A stretch of DNA of 64,000 nt, from the NCBI RefSeq assembly GCF_910592395.1, contig NC_088317.1:15564001-15628000 (forward strand), read 5' to 3'. Made by a program: the position numbers and the translations under genes. Shown in pieces: positions 45,003 through 56,609 of this stretch (position 1 is the stretch's first letter; each line of letters begins with the position of its first letter). A model generated the notes under the pieces. That model did not search any database. It was not told the origin of the DNA and saw nothing but the letters and a program-made list of their open reading frames with translations. This stretch comes from Lineus longissimus. Its lineage: Eukaryota; Nemertea; Pilidiophora; Heteronemertea; Lineidae.

Positions 45003-47261
45003 TGTGGTTGGTCAACATGCTTATCTAATGTGTATCTAAAACAGACAGACAGACAGGCAGACATACAGATAAATGGTCCTCAAAGTCTAGTATGAAGTAG
45101 GTTGATGCATATTAACCTAGCCGTCTTCACTTCCAGCACGGTGGTGCAAGAATACATAGAAACCCAACAAAACTTTAATCGTGCTGTCCTTCAAACAGCA
45201 CTCCCTTGATTATATGATCAGAAGTCTCTCCCTTCCAGACCAACATTGTGCCACCAGAACAAGAGATTACTGGTCATATGAGATTCTCTGTCTCCTTTTT
45301 CTGAATTGTGTACAACTAATTGCTATTTTTCCCTGGAGCAACATCATGCTTTCCGCTTATGGACAATCTGACTACAATACAAAGGGATGATCTGACTCAG
45401 CCTTTATCATTAAAAGCTAGCCCACTTGCCAGAGGGTTAAAGAACATTATCATTGGAGACAAAAAATGCAAGCTAATGAAAACATCATGAAGGCATTCTA
45501 TCTTTTTTTGTCAAAGCTAATGAAAGTGAAACCTTAAACAGATATAGCCAATTGGTTCTTTTGGTTACAAAAACGTATTATTTAGTGCAAAAGCCTTTGA
45601 AGTAATCAGTTTTTTGTTTGGGGTATGTTTTGCTGTTCCTTGTAGTTTCTTCCGAACCAAGCATGCCAAGTGCACCAACTGGCTTTTCCCACCGTGTGTG
45701 ACCCATCACAGCCAAACCAGCCACATGTTGCTCTAAGCTTGACATTTTGAGACGTACTGCTTGTTCATTTCAATGTCGTCTGCCTTTAGTGAATTCTGAA
45801 TACATCAATTTCTTCCATTATCTAGTGGTGTCATTTTGGCTCATCTTCTGTGCGACATTCGCCTGGTTTTGCTGTGATAGGTCACATATATGTACTTGAG
45901 GTCACAAAATATGCACTTCACCAAGGAATACTATATGGGCTTTAATTTGGCTACAATGGACACATACATGTTCAATGCCAATTTATATCAGTCTGTGTGA
46001 TCCTAGACTCCTAGTCCAGCACGACTGACTATAACAGGAAATCTTTGCACCACACCTTTAAAAATTTTCGACATTCATAGGTCATAGACCTGCTCTAGCT
46101 TCAAGCAATTGTCCCTGTGGGAGCCAGCCACGTTTAATTCGCCGTGGAACTCTTATAGGGGGATTAATTAGACTACAAAGGATGTCTGGTGAACATGGTG
46201 AAGGAAATCATGGCATAATTGCTCTTATCCTGCGGTAGCTATTACGCACCAGGCAACATGTAACAAAAGATTGGCTAATTGTGATTGCGGGGATGACAAC
46301 TTGAGGCAGGAGGCAGGAACTCGGTTGAGCAGCATGTTGCGCTGCTGGGGTCGGATATCAGATTTTTGTCACAAAGAATAGCATTTTTTTCACTGCACAA
46401 AAGAGAATGGCTTCTTAATAATATTTACCTGAACCTGTCGAGACCTTTTCTACCGTTTAGCATAGTAAGGGGTTTGGCAAACAGACCAAAAGCGCTGCGC
46501 AAACAAGCACGTTTGGTCACTGCAAAGGAACAATGACAGTGTGACGATAATGGGTTGGATTGTGGCCAGTGATTGGTCAAATTGCAATCATTCGTCACAT
46601 TGTCATGGCTCAGTCGTAGGTCACAGCAACTAAAATCGCTTCTTTGCGTGACACCTAAAGCAAACCAGTGCACAGCGATTGATTGACTTCAAACCAGACG
46701 TCAACTAACTCCTACTGGCATTGTTCAGCAAAGGAAGTCCTGGATGAAATTACCTGACCAGAAGAAATACTCGCAAACTTTTGTCTGGAAATTTGACGGG
46801 AACAATTTGTCATTGCTTGGTTAGAAGTAACCAGGCCATTGTGCTGTGGCTTTCAAACTCTTCACTTTGATATTGGATTTTCATAAAAGGGAGAATGAGA
46901 TCGCATGGCATATGGGTTTTCGCTTGTGGGTCTGGTCTAGTGTATTAAACCTAATTTGTTTTATCATGCCAAGCTCTGGCTAACAGCAACCTATTCTGGA
47001 AGGCCCATTGATTTTCCGACTGACATTTTACTAATACCGTTGTCAGGCATGTCATTGCAAGAGAAATGCACTTGAGCACGTACCACTTATGATATGCATT
47101 AAACTGCTGTACCATTCAGCAGGATGGATTTCATTTAGTTTAGTTTAATTCTCTCTAGCTACTACTTGTCAAATGAATTGACTATACCATGGCATCTAAC
47201 ATAACCCTTGTCAATCATACGAGAGCCGTTAATTCTTTCTAGCTACTACTTGTCATCCTGA
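45003..47261. other. Non-coding stretch, no gene recognised
   Basis: Contains a short (ACAG)n run near 45043-45062 and a 24-bp direct repeat AATTCTCTCTAGCTACTACT / AATTCTTTCTAGCTACTACT near 47149 and 47232, the second at the edge of the next SINE. No exon was recognised. Confidence 0.5.
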
Positions 47262-47572
47262 GATTAAGTCAGCTGGGATATTGCCCGAACCGTGAACTTC
47301 TCATCGGGCCGGAGCTTATCCCAGTTTCCGAAGCATTAAGCGACTTGGGGTATTACTCCCCCTGGATAGGATGCTGGTCTATCGCAGGTTAACTTCCCAA
47401 GCGGCAAGCCTGGTACCCATTTACTCCTGGGTGGAGAGAAGCAAGTAGGGTTAAGTGTCTTGCCCAAGGACAAGGACACAAAGATGAAACAGTGTTGATC
47501 AGTCTGAACATCAAACCTACCACCTCCTGGTTATAAGCCCGGCGCTCTAACCACTCAGCCACTGATCTCCCT
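47262..47572 (-). mobile_element. tRNA-Ile(UAU)-like SINE, fullest copy (minus strand)
   Basis: On the minus strand it starts GGGAGATCAGTGGCTGAGTG then GTTAGAGCGCCGGG, an anticodon-loop-like CTTATAA, and a weak B box GGTTTGATG. The body continues GGGCAAGACACTTAACCC, CACCCAGGAGTAAATGGG, AAGTTAACCTGCGATAGACC and ATAAGCTCCGGCCCGATG. About 300 bp. Best reference copy for this family in the window. Confidence 0.85.
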
Positions 47573-48690
47573 TACCCCAAGATATCGGGGGTAAAAGTTG
47601 ATCTTTCCTTTACTATTTCTGAAAGGGGTCAGTTGGCTTGGCAGACGAATGTCAACCTTTGATTTGTCAGGCTCGAACCTGTCTACAGTATTGGTTAAAC
47701 TGTGATTAAATAGCTTGCAATGCAGGTTGCCCTTTCTGAATCATCGGCCGGTTAGTGTGGCAGGCATATGTCAACTCCTATTTCATTAGGATGGATATGC
47801 CTGTTTCACAATATTGGAAAAGCAATGATATACATTTACCTAGGAAGAACGGCTAGACCATGTAACCAATGCAATATATATACCACTCATCCATCAATCA
47901 TTCAAGATGTTGGACAACCGTAACATCAACAGATCAAGGAAACAGTTATTGGACATAGATTTTATTTTCAAGCTGACATCAATACCTACATGTATATCTC
48001 TTGTCCATCCGTCATTCAGAATGACTTATTTGTTAAGCAACCGTAACATTAAGGAAACTAGTTCTTGGACATTGATTTGATTTTCAAGCTGATATCACTT
48101 TGTTAACCTTGACTAGAGCAATATTTGTTATCTGAAAGTCAGTCGTATTGACCTGGACATGTCTACCGGTAGGTCAGATGCTAGCATTGCTAGTGTGAGT
48201 ATTCTGCGGCCTTTTCGTTAACGTGTAACTGAGGGAAGACACCTTGAATTTCCCTCTAGTAGTGTCTAGCCTGGACTAGTAGGAATGATACCACGACTAA
48301 ATTTTTTTACCCCTGGCTTAAGGGAAAACACTTATGTCAAGGAGGGTATTTAGAATCCCACCCTTGTAGCTTAATAGGTTTATAATTATATGCAATTAAG
48401 CATCTTGCAAACGAGCAATGTTTTATGACGAATGTGAAGAATTTATTTTTTGGTTGTGAATTGCTTACTTGGATTGTTTTTCCACCCTTTATCATTTACT
48501 AGCCTTTCCGGCCTGTACCATCAAATCAAACACACTCGTTTCTCCATAATCCATCTTTTCTACTACATAGTTCGTCATGATAGTATGGTTTTGGTTTATC
48601 ATGCTTGACCACTGCCGGTTATCTTGGCTTGATCGATGCCCTTGCAACATGCTGGGTGTTTATTGCTTTAGGAATTGGTACTGGACTGGC

Positions 48691-48825
48691 GGTATTGGTT
48701 GTCTCACCAAGCACCACGAGGGTGGAGATGATGTAAAATGTAGGCCAGAACGAAGGTGGTCAGCCAAGGTTTTGGGCAGAGCCACAGCTCCAATTCAAGC
48801 TGTGCTTGATGAGACAACCAGTACC
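48691..48825. mobile_element. Short MITE with GGTATTGGTTGTCTCACCAAG ends
   Basis: GGTATTGGTTGTCTCACCAA at 48691 is mirrored by TTGATGAGACAACCAGTACC ending at 48825, two mismatches in about 21 bp. A third copy of the word GGTTGTCTCACCAA lies near 48935. The interior has no gene. Confidence 0.7.
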
Positions 48826-50216
48826 GAAACTGAGGTGTCAACTTTCAATTCTAAAATGCATCACCTTGATATATTTAGACATCATTCACCGAGAATCTGC
48901 TTTTCACACTTTATACCAACCTAAGAGGTTATGGTTGTCTCACCAAAACCTCTCTTGTCAAAATGAGGCTACTACACTACCCATTATAAACATTGTAACC
49001 AAGGTGTTTCAGAATTACATGTATGAGCACAACATGTGTATAACTAGCTTTGCATGGGCTGGATAAGTTTCTTCTGATTTTATGTAGATAAAAGAAGGTT
49101 TAAAAAATCGGATGCAGAGGCAATCATTTTGTCTCCCTCCGCCATGTCCACAGAGCAATGCTGGTCTTTGCATGAACCATGGGCTGACATTATTATGATG
49201 GACGAGTCATGGATATAGACAAAAAGTTCCAAAAGGGGCCATCAGTATTGCATAAAGTGACAGCATGATTCCCATTGAGTAATGGTACGACATAACCGGC
49301 ATAATGACCAGCATTGCAAAAAGAAACCACAAGACTGACCATGCATATTATCAGCAGTGTATGATCCGCTGATATCATGCATGTGATGCTTTTTCTGGGC
49401 ATGAGAAGTGCTCCGCAGCCATATTTGCGGGCTTTGCATATGATTCACACTGTCGAACAAACAAGTGATTTTAATTGCAGCTTCATGTACATGTGATTAT
49501 AATTGCGGGTTTGTGCGACCAAAGAATCTCCTGTCTGCGGGTAAAATTGGTAATCCCTGCGACGTACGAGGACCACATCTTTTACTTGTCACGAGTTTAC
49601 TCTTAATTGTCATGAAGCCAAACCACCTCTTCTTGGCATCAGAAGCAAAAATGGAGTGTTTTCTGATAAAAATGATTTGGGAAATCAAACCTTGCATTGA
49701 AGTAACAAAACAAAGGCTTGGTGTTTGACATCAGTAGAAAGATACCCTACAACTTCAACAGCCTGTGTATGATTTGTTAACCCGTGCAAGAAAATCTTTC
49801 TGTAGTTCTTGATAAACAGCCTCCTAAACATTGCCAAAACACCTTATTCGTGTTAATCGTGCACCCGCGCATGTATTTTAGCATTTTCATCTCGTAATGA
49901 GGACATTTACTTTGATTCATTTCATCTCCTAAAGGAATTGTAATGAGTGAAGTATTGTTTATGACATTTGGTCTGGGTTATTGTTAGATTCCTTGGTTTC
50001 TCACTGAATTGGCTTCCAGCTTGTTGCAACTTCTCGAAGGAACGGCTCAACTGCAATAAAATGCGCTCTAGAACAGAATGTTATCGTAAGCTGACCTAAA
50101 ATTGTAAGCCATGTCCAAAACTGCCTTGCAATACTTGCAAAAATCATTTATTAGAGTTCAGTCTCAGTGAGATGATACATGTGGCAGCCCTTGGTGACAA
50201 GCAGGGGCATTATCCT
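48826..50216. other. Non-coding stretch, no gene recognised
   Basis: Apart from the third copy of the MITE end word near 48935, no exon, RNA gene or repeat was recognised. Confidence 0.5.
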
Positions 50217-50645
50217 CCTGGCCACCTAAATCCCATGCCAAAGTTGTCCTTTAAGTACTGCTTCTACTTGCTTTATCTTCTCGTCATCTCTGTTATCTCC
50301 CGTTCGGGTCAGAAAACAAGAAGAATTCCAACAGAAAAAAATGATGGCTTATGGCTACCATTCGCTTGGTGATATTTGGTGATATTTCCCAAATGACTTC
50401 CAAAGCCGATCACCAATCCTGCGGAAGATTGCCAAGAACAGTATAGCTCAGTACTTTCTGGCCACCTAAATCCAACACCCAAGTAGTCCCTTCAAATGCT
50501 GCTTCTAGCTCGGTTCAGAAAAAAACCCAAGAAATCTTACAGAAAAAAATGACGGCTTATGACTACTATTTTCCAAATGACTTCCAAAGTCATTCACCAG
50601 TCCTGTGGAAGATAGCCAAGAACAGTGTACGTGGCTCAGTGTTTT
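50217..50645. repeat. Diverged tandem duplication, about 240-bp unit
   Basis: CTGGCCACCTAAATCC starts both copies (50219 and 50457). Both continue through AACAGAAAAAAATGATGGCT / TACAGAAAAAAATGACGGCT and CCAAATGACTTCCAAAG to GCCAAGAACAGT. The second copy is shorter. Confidence 0.88.
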
Positions 50646-51422
50646 CTCATTTGTCTCTTGCTCATGAAATCTGCTAATGATCTGGTCTGCTGAAACCACT
50701 GCAAAAAAGTTTGATTTCCTAGCACGTACATGTAATTTGAAGCATGCCGGCAAGTACTTTTCAATGTGGACAATTTCAGCATTCCTTTACCATTGCTCAT
50801 TGATCGAAATATTATGCAAATAGCATAATAAAAAAACTAGGGTAGATTTCACGCATGGTTCTCGGTGGTGTGATATTTTCCGATATTTTCCTTACTTGGC
50901 GTAATAATTGAAATCGTTGGCAGGATGTGAAAATGTTGCGCTGAGCACAGATTTCAGTATTCTTGTCATGCAGTTGGAGTTTTGTTGGAGAACTGTGGCT
51001 TACGAAGTGGAAAACTACTTCTGAAGTGTTTTGATGGTTTTCTCTCGTTCATTAAAGGAGATATTGTGTAGGAATGGCTGTCCCCTGCATTCAGAGGGCA
51101 AGGACGCCTGCAACATAACAAGTTGAACAAGTTAAATTCAGAGGATTACGTAGCTGATATTTCTCTTTGATCACAATTGCTGCAACCAACGACTATAATC
51201 GCAGCTATGAGTGACATCTCTCGTCTGCTGGTAAAACCAGTAATCGCTGGATTTGATGTTGATAGCAGGTCATTTGTTCACAGATTCTTGTTGCAGGCAC
51301 CCACGGTGACCACTGCAATTGAGCAAGTTTTGTTGCAATGTTATCATGAGCGCAGACGATTATTCATTTTCAGGCTGCGCTTAACAATATGCATCCTGTT
51401 TCTCTCTCTCCGTGACGTGTCG

Positions 51423-51712
51423 CTACTGTGGTAGCATAACACACTTAACTATTCTAAGCCAGGTGTCTCTATCATGTGCCAGTGCAAGAAGGATTCAAAT
51501 TGTCTCTTTGGGGTTTTTTAACTCGATTCTGATGTCTGCTTTGATGAGGTCTCGTTTTATCTGTTCGATCCATGTGAGCTGGGGTCTGCCTCTGTTCCTT
51601 TTTGTGGGTCTCATACTTTCTTCTAGGGATTGTCTGGCTGGGGTCTCAGGGTGAAGTCTCAGGAGGTGTCCTAACCAGTTCATCCGTCTTCTTATGCATC
51701 CTGTTTGACATG
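51423..51712 (-). pseudogene. LINE retrotransposon C-terminal tail, broken by an in-frame stop
   Basis: The minus-strand translation contains RRRMNWLGHLLRL, then NRGRPQLTWIEQI and, after a TGA at 51495-51497, LALAHDRDTWLRIV in the same frame. The order WxGHxxR, RGRPxxTW, AxDRxxWxxxV is the well-known tail following the reverse transcriptase in many animal non-LTR elements. Reverse transcriptase and endonuclease parts are absent, as expected for a 5'-truncated copy. The in-frame TGA shows it is dead. Confidence 0.85.
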
Positions 51713-54700
51713 TAGTTACTTCTTGAAGCTTTCATATTTGCAATTCAACATCGCTGGTATGTGCTTGTTGATGGGCATTCTTCTCTGGAGATAAATAGCA
51801 AAGAAAAGTTCAACTTATCGCACTGAATATCTTTCATTTGTCTTCGGGTGGTTCAGCGGAAAACATGTTATGGTTTCCTGCCTTTGACTTTTATCCAAAA
51901 AAACAAACTAATACTTTATGTATTCTTTTTGATTAAAAGTCTATTTCTCTGTAAAGTATTTGATAATTCTTGGTCTCTGTTTGAAGGCAATTCGTTAAAA
52001 GCTTTCTGCTTTCAACATGTTAAACATAACACATTTTTCTTAAATAATAACTCCAGGGACGTGATTAGTTCAAAATAAAAAAGGTGACATTTAACATAAG
52101 AGTGGAACGCATTCCCATGAACTAATATTTCAATTACTTTATGTATTTTGACGTTGCTTTGAAGCAAAGGAAGACAGTGATATGGAATCATAATTGAGAA
52201 AGTGCTTGAGGTGGATATCACTGAGAAAACATTGTATTAATCGTCTTTATGAAGAAATTGACAACTCGCTGCAGGTGAAAGCAACAGAAGACATCGTAAC
52301 AATGGATAATAGAAACAGATGTAAAGCAGAGGTCATTCAGATTCTGTTGGATTATTGATGCGCAGAATTATTTTCTGATGATGTAAAAGTCATACCTCAG
52401 AAATGATTTTAGGAACATTTTATACATTTATGACACATACATGAAGTGATTAACTAGGATTGCAAAGACTTGATGTGGTCAATGAAAGAACTTGAAGCGA
52501 ATTCCTTTTGAGAGAAAACTGTAGTAATGAGTAAAATTTATCAAGAGAATCGATTTCAAATATTTTCTTCGTCTTAACTGCAATTGGGGTATGCGGTTTA
52601 CAGTACCGAAGAATTCATGTGACTTAACCAACTTTCTGATTTCTCAAGGCATTACATGGATTACAGTGCATGGATTACAGTACAAACATATGCGATTACG
52701 AAATCGATGGGGTAAATATGACCCCCTCCAAGATCAGAATGAGTTGTTGTGATGATGAATGTCTGCCAGGTGTTCAGAGTCACCCAATGAGACAATCCTT
52801 GATGAAATTTACAAATTATTATTGTTGAAATCAGGTTCAAAAGAGAGGCTGGAATGATAACTATTATGACACAACTTGACTTCTTTCTCTTGAGATGATT
52901 TGTGCAGATTGCATTGCTTGGGCATTAGAATTCACAAAAAACAAATTCCTCACATGAGCACTGATTCTCAAATTCTCAGGAAGTGACAATATCTTTAGGA
53001 ATATAACATTAATTTGTAAAGGATTGCGTTGAAGAGACAAACAACATGACTTTATTCTATGTGGTGCGATGATTCGGAAAGATAACAATGAAAAGCCCAT
53101 GTATGAGCGTTCATACGCTTTGGCGTGTTCGGGTGCCGCGTACGCATGTGCGGTCACAGGATATTTCTTGCACAGATATCGTGAGCGGGTAAGTAACTTG
53201 GTAAAGATTGCATGGTGTCACTCCCTTGCATTATATCCCTCTGCTTGTGATCCCTGGCAAGGCGCTACTTAGCCTGATTTACTTTGTAACTTCCTTCAAA
53301 TGTTCGCATCCAAAGGATGAATGAAACATTTCCTACAAATAATACGGCAGTTTATACTGCATGACTCTGGATGAAATTTAGCATGTGTGTGGGTATATCT
53401 GGTTCGTTAGCAGGGGCAGGGACGTTTGCCTGAGACAGTGTCGACACCAGATACATTCAACCGATACTAACAGTGAAAATTACCTCTAAAGAGAACTTTT
53501 TGGTTTGCTGGCAACTTTGCTATTCTATATTGACACTGGTATGCTCAATGGACACCAAAAATGCCATCTTTCGGGATTCAGTATGACTATTCCAATAACT
53601 TGTATCATATCGTGGAGTCTGTGAAACAACTTCTTAGTTCTGGTGGTTGTCTCAAGATGGCAAGCTTGGTGCAATATCTGGCTCATGCCGATGCAGAAGA
53701 CATTACAAAGTAGGATGACAACATCATGATATTGCTTCATATGATGTTCCAATGCTGGCCCAAAGATGGCATTGGTAGTATCCTTGTATTGATTGTAGAT
53801 TGACGTAGGTGGTATCTTACTCTTACATCTGCCCTTTCAACAAGACATCTGTGCAAGCACCTGAGACTGTGAAAGAGGGCCTGACACTTCTGAGAATCTA
53901 TGGTGAAATTGAAAGATTTTTTCAAAATATCGAAATTTCTTCGTCAATTTTTTGGGTTGGTCTAAAACTGGGAAGGAGTAATGGGGGCCTGCTTGGCACA
54001 AAGCAAGGAAATGAAATCTAAAATCTCTTGCATGTCATGGGTAGCCTCCAAATACAGCAACATTTATGATTTTCATTCCCAAATTGATCTATGAACGATA
54101 AATATCGGCTATGAAAATGTTGGCATTTCTATGATGATATATTCATTGGGTGGTGATAAATCATATGCGTATAGGCGATGAGATCGTCACATTATCACAT
54201 ACACAAGACGGGTGGCGACCTCGGTGGCCTTTGCAGCAGACATTATGCATTGATGAATTCATTTTAATTTGGTTGACACTTACAGGCATTCTTGTTGGGA
54301 AACCCTGGTATTAGTCAGTGGTTAGCAGTTGTGACACTCAGCTTACTCAGGCTGGATGCTGGTGCCAATAGTGTCAGATATATTGGGTCATCAGCCTTTG
54401 CATAATTTACATGATTTTGGCAAAGTATGGAACTCGGCTGTAAGATGATATCCACTTCTTGGGCTAGACTTACAGATTATGTAAATCAGGTTAGATGCAA
54501 GCGGTCAAGAGCCAATATTGTTAGGTAAACTCTTCTTGTGGAATTCCATAGTAATGTCTCTTGGACAAATTTGGGACCATTTCGTTTATTCTGTCTTTGA
54601 TACCAACTTCAGCGCGCAAATGGGCTTCGCATTGAGCAGAAAATGTTCACTTAACCTCAATGGTGTTACCTCTCAAAGCGACCCTGTCTTGAAGCAGACA

Positions 54701-55060
54701 GAGGAGTCCATCCAGCCCTTTGAATGAAATGTTATGTAACAAATTTGTATAAGCATTTTGTGACAGGTTTCCTTTAACTTCCAACAACTGCTTCTTTGGA
54801 AGAGCATGGGAAAAAACCTGTGAAAGGAAACTGACTTATGGTCTCTTGCGGTTATGTTGCAGAAGCATTACCAAGGACTGGTGATAAATATCTATTCAAT
54901 TACTCGTGATATTATCATGTTTCTAATGGAATAAATTGCTTCAGTTGCCTTGGGATTTGCTATTGAGCCCAAGGTTCTTGACCAAGCTAAACAGGAAAGC
55001 TTTTATTTGAGCTTGTTGATCAACTGCTGTAAACCATGTTGTGGACATAAAGCTATGAGT
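51713..55060. other. Non-coding stretch with one exon-like patch
   Basis: A CpG-bearing patch at about 53095-53190 is open in one frame (starting MYERSYALACSGAAY) and ends at a good donor CGG|GTAAGTAAC. No matching family or acceptor was found, so it is not called as an exon. The rest shows nothing recognisable. Confidence 0.45.
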
Positions 55061-56340
55061 TAGCAAATTTGCACATCAATTGGTAGCATACGAAATAGTA
55101 TTTTCAGGCAAATTCGCACATAAATTGGCAGCATACAAAATAGCATTTTCAGGCAAATTTGCACATCAATTGGCAGCATACAAAATAGCATTTTCAGGCA
55201 AATTTGTACATCAATTGGCAGCATACAAAATAACAGTTTTAGGCAAATTTGCACATCAATTGGCAGCATACAAAATAGCAGTTTTAGGCAAATTTGTACA
55301 TCAATTGGCAGCATACAAAATAACATTTTCAGGCAAATTTGCACATCAATTGGCAGCATACAAAATAACATTTTCAGGCAAATTTGCACATCAATTGGCA
55401 GCATACAAAATAGCACTTTTAGGCAAATTTGTACATCAATTGGCAGCATACAAAATAGCGCTTTCAGGCAAATTTGCACATCAATTGGCAGCATACAAAA
55501 TAACATTTTCAGGCAAATTTGTACATCAATTGGCAGCATACAAAATAGCATTTTCAGGCAAATTTGCACATCACCTGACAGCATACAAAATAGCATTTTC
55601 AGGCAAATTTGCACATCAATTGGGAGCATACAAAATAACATTTTCAGGCAAATTTGTACATCAATTGGCAGCATACAAAATAGCGCTTTCAGGCAAATTT
55701 GTACATCAATTGGCAGCATACAAAATAACATTTTCAGGCAAATTTGCACATCAATTGGCAGCATTCAAAATAACATTTTTAGGCAAATTTGTACATCAAT
55801 TGGCAGCATACAAAATAGCATTTTCAGGCAAATTTGCACATCACCTGACAGCATACAAAATAACATTTTTAGGCAAATTTGCACATCAATTGGCAGCATA
55901 CAAAATAGCACTTTCAGGCAAATTTGTACATCAATTGGCAGCATTCAAAATAGCATTTTCAGGCAAATTTACACATCAATTGGCGGCATACAAAATAGCA
56001 GTTTTAGGCAAATTTGCACATCAATTGGCAGCATACAAAATAGCACTTTCAGGCAAATTTGTACATCAATTGGCAGCATACAAAATAACATTTTCAGGCA
56101 AATTTGCACATCAATTGGCAGCATACAAAATAGCATTTTCAGGCAAATTTGCACATCAATTGGCAGCATACAAAATAACATTTTCAGGCAAATTTGTACA
56201 TCAATTGGCAGCATACAAAATAGCACTTTCAGGCAAATTTGTACACCAATTGGCAGCATACAAAATAACATTTTCAGGCAAATTTGTACATCAATTGACA
56301 GCATACAAAATAGCGTTTTCAGGTAAACTTGCACATCAAA
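55061..56340. repeat. 45-bp satellite array, about 28 copies, open on both strands
   Basis: The unit is TTGGCAGCATACAAAATAGC, ATTTTCAGGCAAATTTGCAC, ATCAA. As 45 is a multiple of three and the unit lacks stops, the plus strand stays open for about 421 codons (15-residue unit like AAYKIAFSGKFAHQL). The minus strand stays open in two long blocks (unit MLPIDVQICLKMLFC) separated by TGA codons where GCATAC is GCATTC (near 55761 and 55942). Differences between copies fall at a few fixed positions. It starts and ends abruptly in unrelated DNA, with no flanking exon signals seen. Most likely a non-coding satellite. Confidence 0.97.
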
Positions 56341-56577
56341 AATAACATTTTCTGCCAAAATAAAATGGTTGTTTTACAGTTTTAATTCACACTTTTAGAG
56401 TTCACTTCGACCATTATTGATGGAGATTGCAAAAATAAATTTGTCACAAAAATGTCACAGTTCACTGTACATAATGTAGGGTATGAAATTGGTATTGCTG
56501 ATTCATTTGCGTTCAGTAGTTGCAGGTCCTGACACAAAGATTAAAAAAAAATGTGTACTTGGTTTAAAAATCTAATG

Positions 56578-56609
56578 TATTCCTCTTTTCTTTTTCATTA
56601 TAGGTAAGT
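56578..56609 (+). promoter_or_regulatory. Candidate recursive splice site 2
   Basis: The pyrimidine tract TTCCTCTTTTCTTTTTCATT leads to ATAG at 56603, directly followed by GTAAGTG (56604 on). A branch-point-like CTAAT lies upstream. Same strand as the CASK exon, 44.8 kb after it and 27.7 kb after site 1. Confidence 0.72.

Noticed and set aside
53069-53190. Possible coding exon ending CGG|GTAAGT
   Set aside because: No acceptor with a usable phase and no similarity to CASK or another family.
55080-56345. A plus-strand frame of about 421 codons as a repeat protein gene
   Set aside because: It is exactly the 45-bp satellite, is open only because the unit is a stop-free multiple of three, changes residues freely, and has no flanking exon or promoter signals.
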